Shown here one piece after another: positions 63,987 to 64,000 of a stretch of 64,000 bases of DNA (within the stretch, counting starts at the first letter, position 1; each line of letters starts with the position of its first letter). The notes below the pieces were generated by a model that made no database searches, was not told the DNA's origin, and was given only the letters and a program-made list of their open reading frames with translations. The translations under genes were made by a program, and so were the position numbers. This stretch comes from Symploca sp. SIO2E9. GTDB lineage: Bacteria; Cyanobacteriota; Cyanobacteriia; Cyanobacteriales; Coleofasciculaceae. The DNA is taken from NCBI GenBank assembly GCA_010692645.1, contig JAAHGS010000009.1, forward strand, positions 29,793 to 93,792. The letters run 5' to 3'.

Positions 63987-64000
63987 AATCTTGCCTCTTG

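Overview
This window is cyanobacterial chromosome, most likely from a filamentous species. The evidence is petM (cytochrome b6f), ycf39 (photosystem II assembly), a plastoquinone-type solanesyl diphosphate synthase, urea-transporter genes urtCDE, frequent HIP1 octamers (GCGATCGC), heptamer tandem repeats typical of cyanobacteria, and a hetZ-patU pair, which is usually found in filamentous lineages. Heterocyst formation cannot be concluded from this.

Layout. 0-8.5 kb: ispG, carB and a secreted or anchored zinc metalloprotease, with IS200/IS605-type end fragments. 8.6-17.2 kb: a lasso-peptide cluster on the minus strand, in transcription order PqqD-like B1, transglutaminase-like B2 protease, asparagine-synthetase-like cyclase, an unlisted 47-residue precursor, an HPr-kinase-like kinase, an ABC exporter and a truncated possible methyltransferase. 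A family-5 nucleotidyltransferase gene diverges from it. 17-28.8 kb: Uma2 nuclease, WD40 Ser/Thr kinase, HAD phosphatase, mreBCD (split by a transposon relic), ssb, a cation/proton antiporter, an AMIN-only protein and murI. 29-42.8 kb: sds, hetZ-patU, a transglutaminase membrane protein, pdxA, one intact tnpB element, petM, ycf39, nadK and a XisF-like serine recombinase. 42.8-50 kb: glyoxalase, DUF3095 and SOUL genes, a 12-repeat CRISPR array without cas genes in the window, and an orphan cytosine-C5 methyltransferase. 49-56 kb: urtCDE, an HPt-domain protein, an EF-hand protein and a pair of unknown paralogues. 56.4-64 kb: DAHP synthase, then a microviridin (omega-ester/omega-amide RiPP) cluster on the minus strand, running off the right edge: at least three tandem precursors, two ATP-grasp ligases, a small ORF, an ABC exporter and a GNAT acetyltransferase.

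The two RiPP clusters are the main accessory content. In the lasso cluster, B1 should bind the leader, B2 cut it, and the cyclase join residue 1 to an Asp. The kinase and nucleotidyltransferase resemble the pair that phosphorylates and then decorates the C-terminal Ser in pseudomycoidin-type systems, and the precursor ends in Ser. In the microviridin cluster, near-identical leaders (PFFARFLE motif) feed divergent cores, one of which lacks the acidic residue normally used for the lactam.

Small mobile sequences have reshaped gene ends throughout. IS200/IS605 right ends occur six times but only one tnpB is intact. A TAAGCTGTT-bounded repeat occurs three times; one copy supplies the C-terminus of the DUF3095 protein and another the stop codon of urtC. 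A heptamer repeat is embedded in frame in pdxA.
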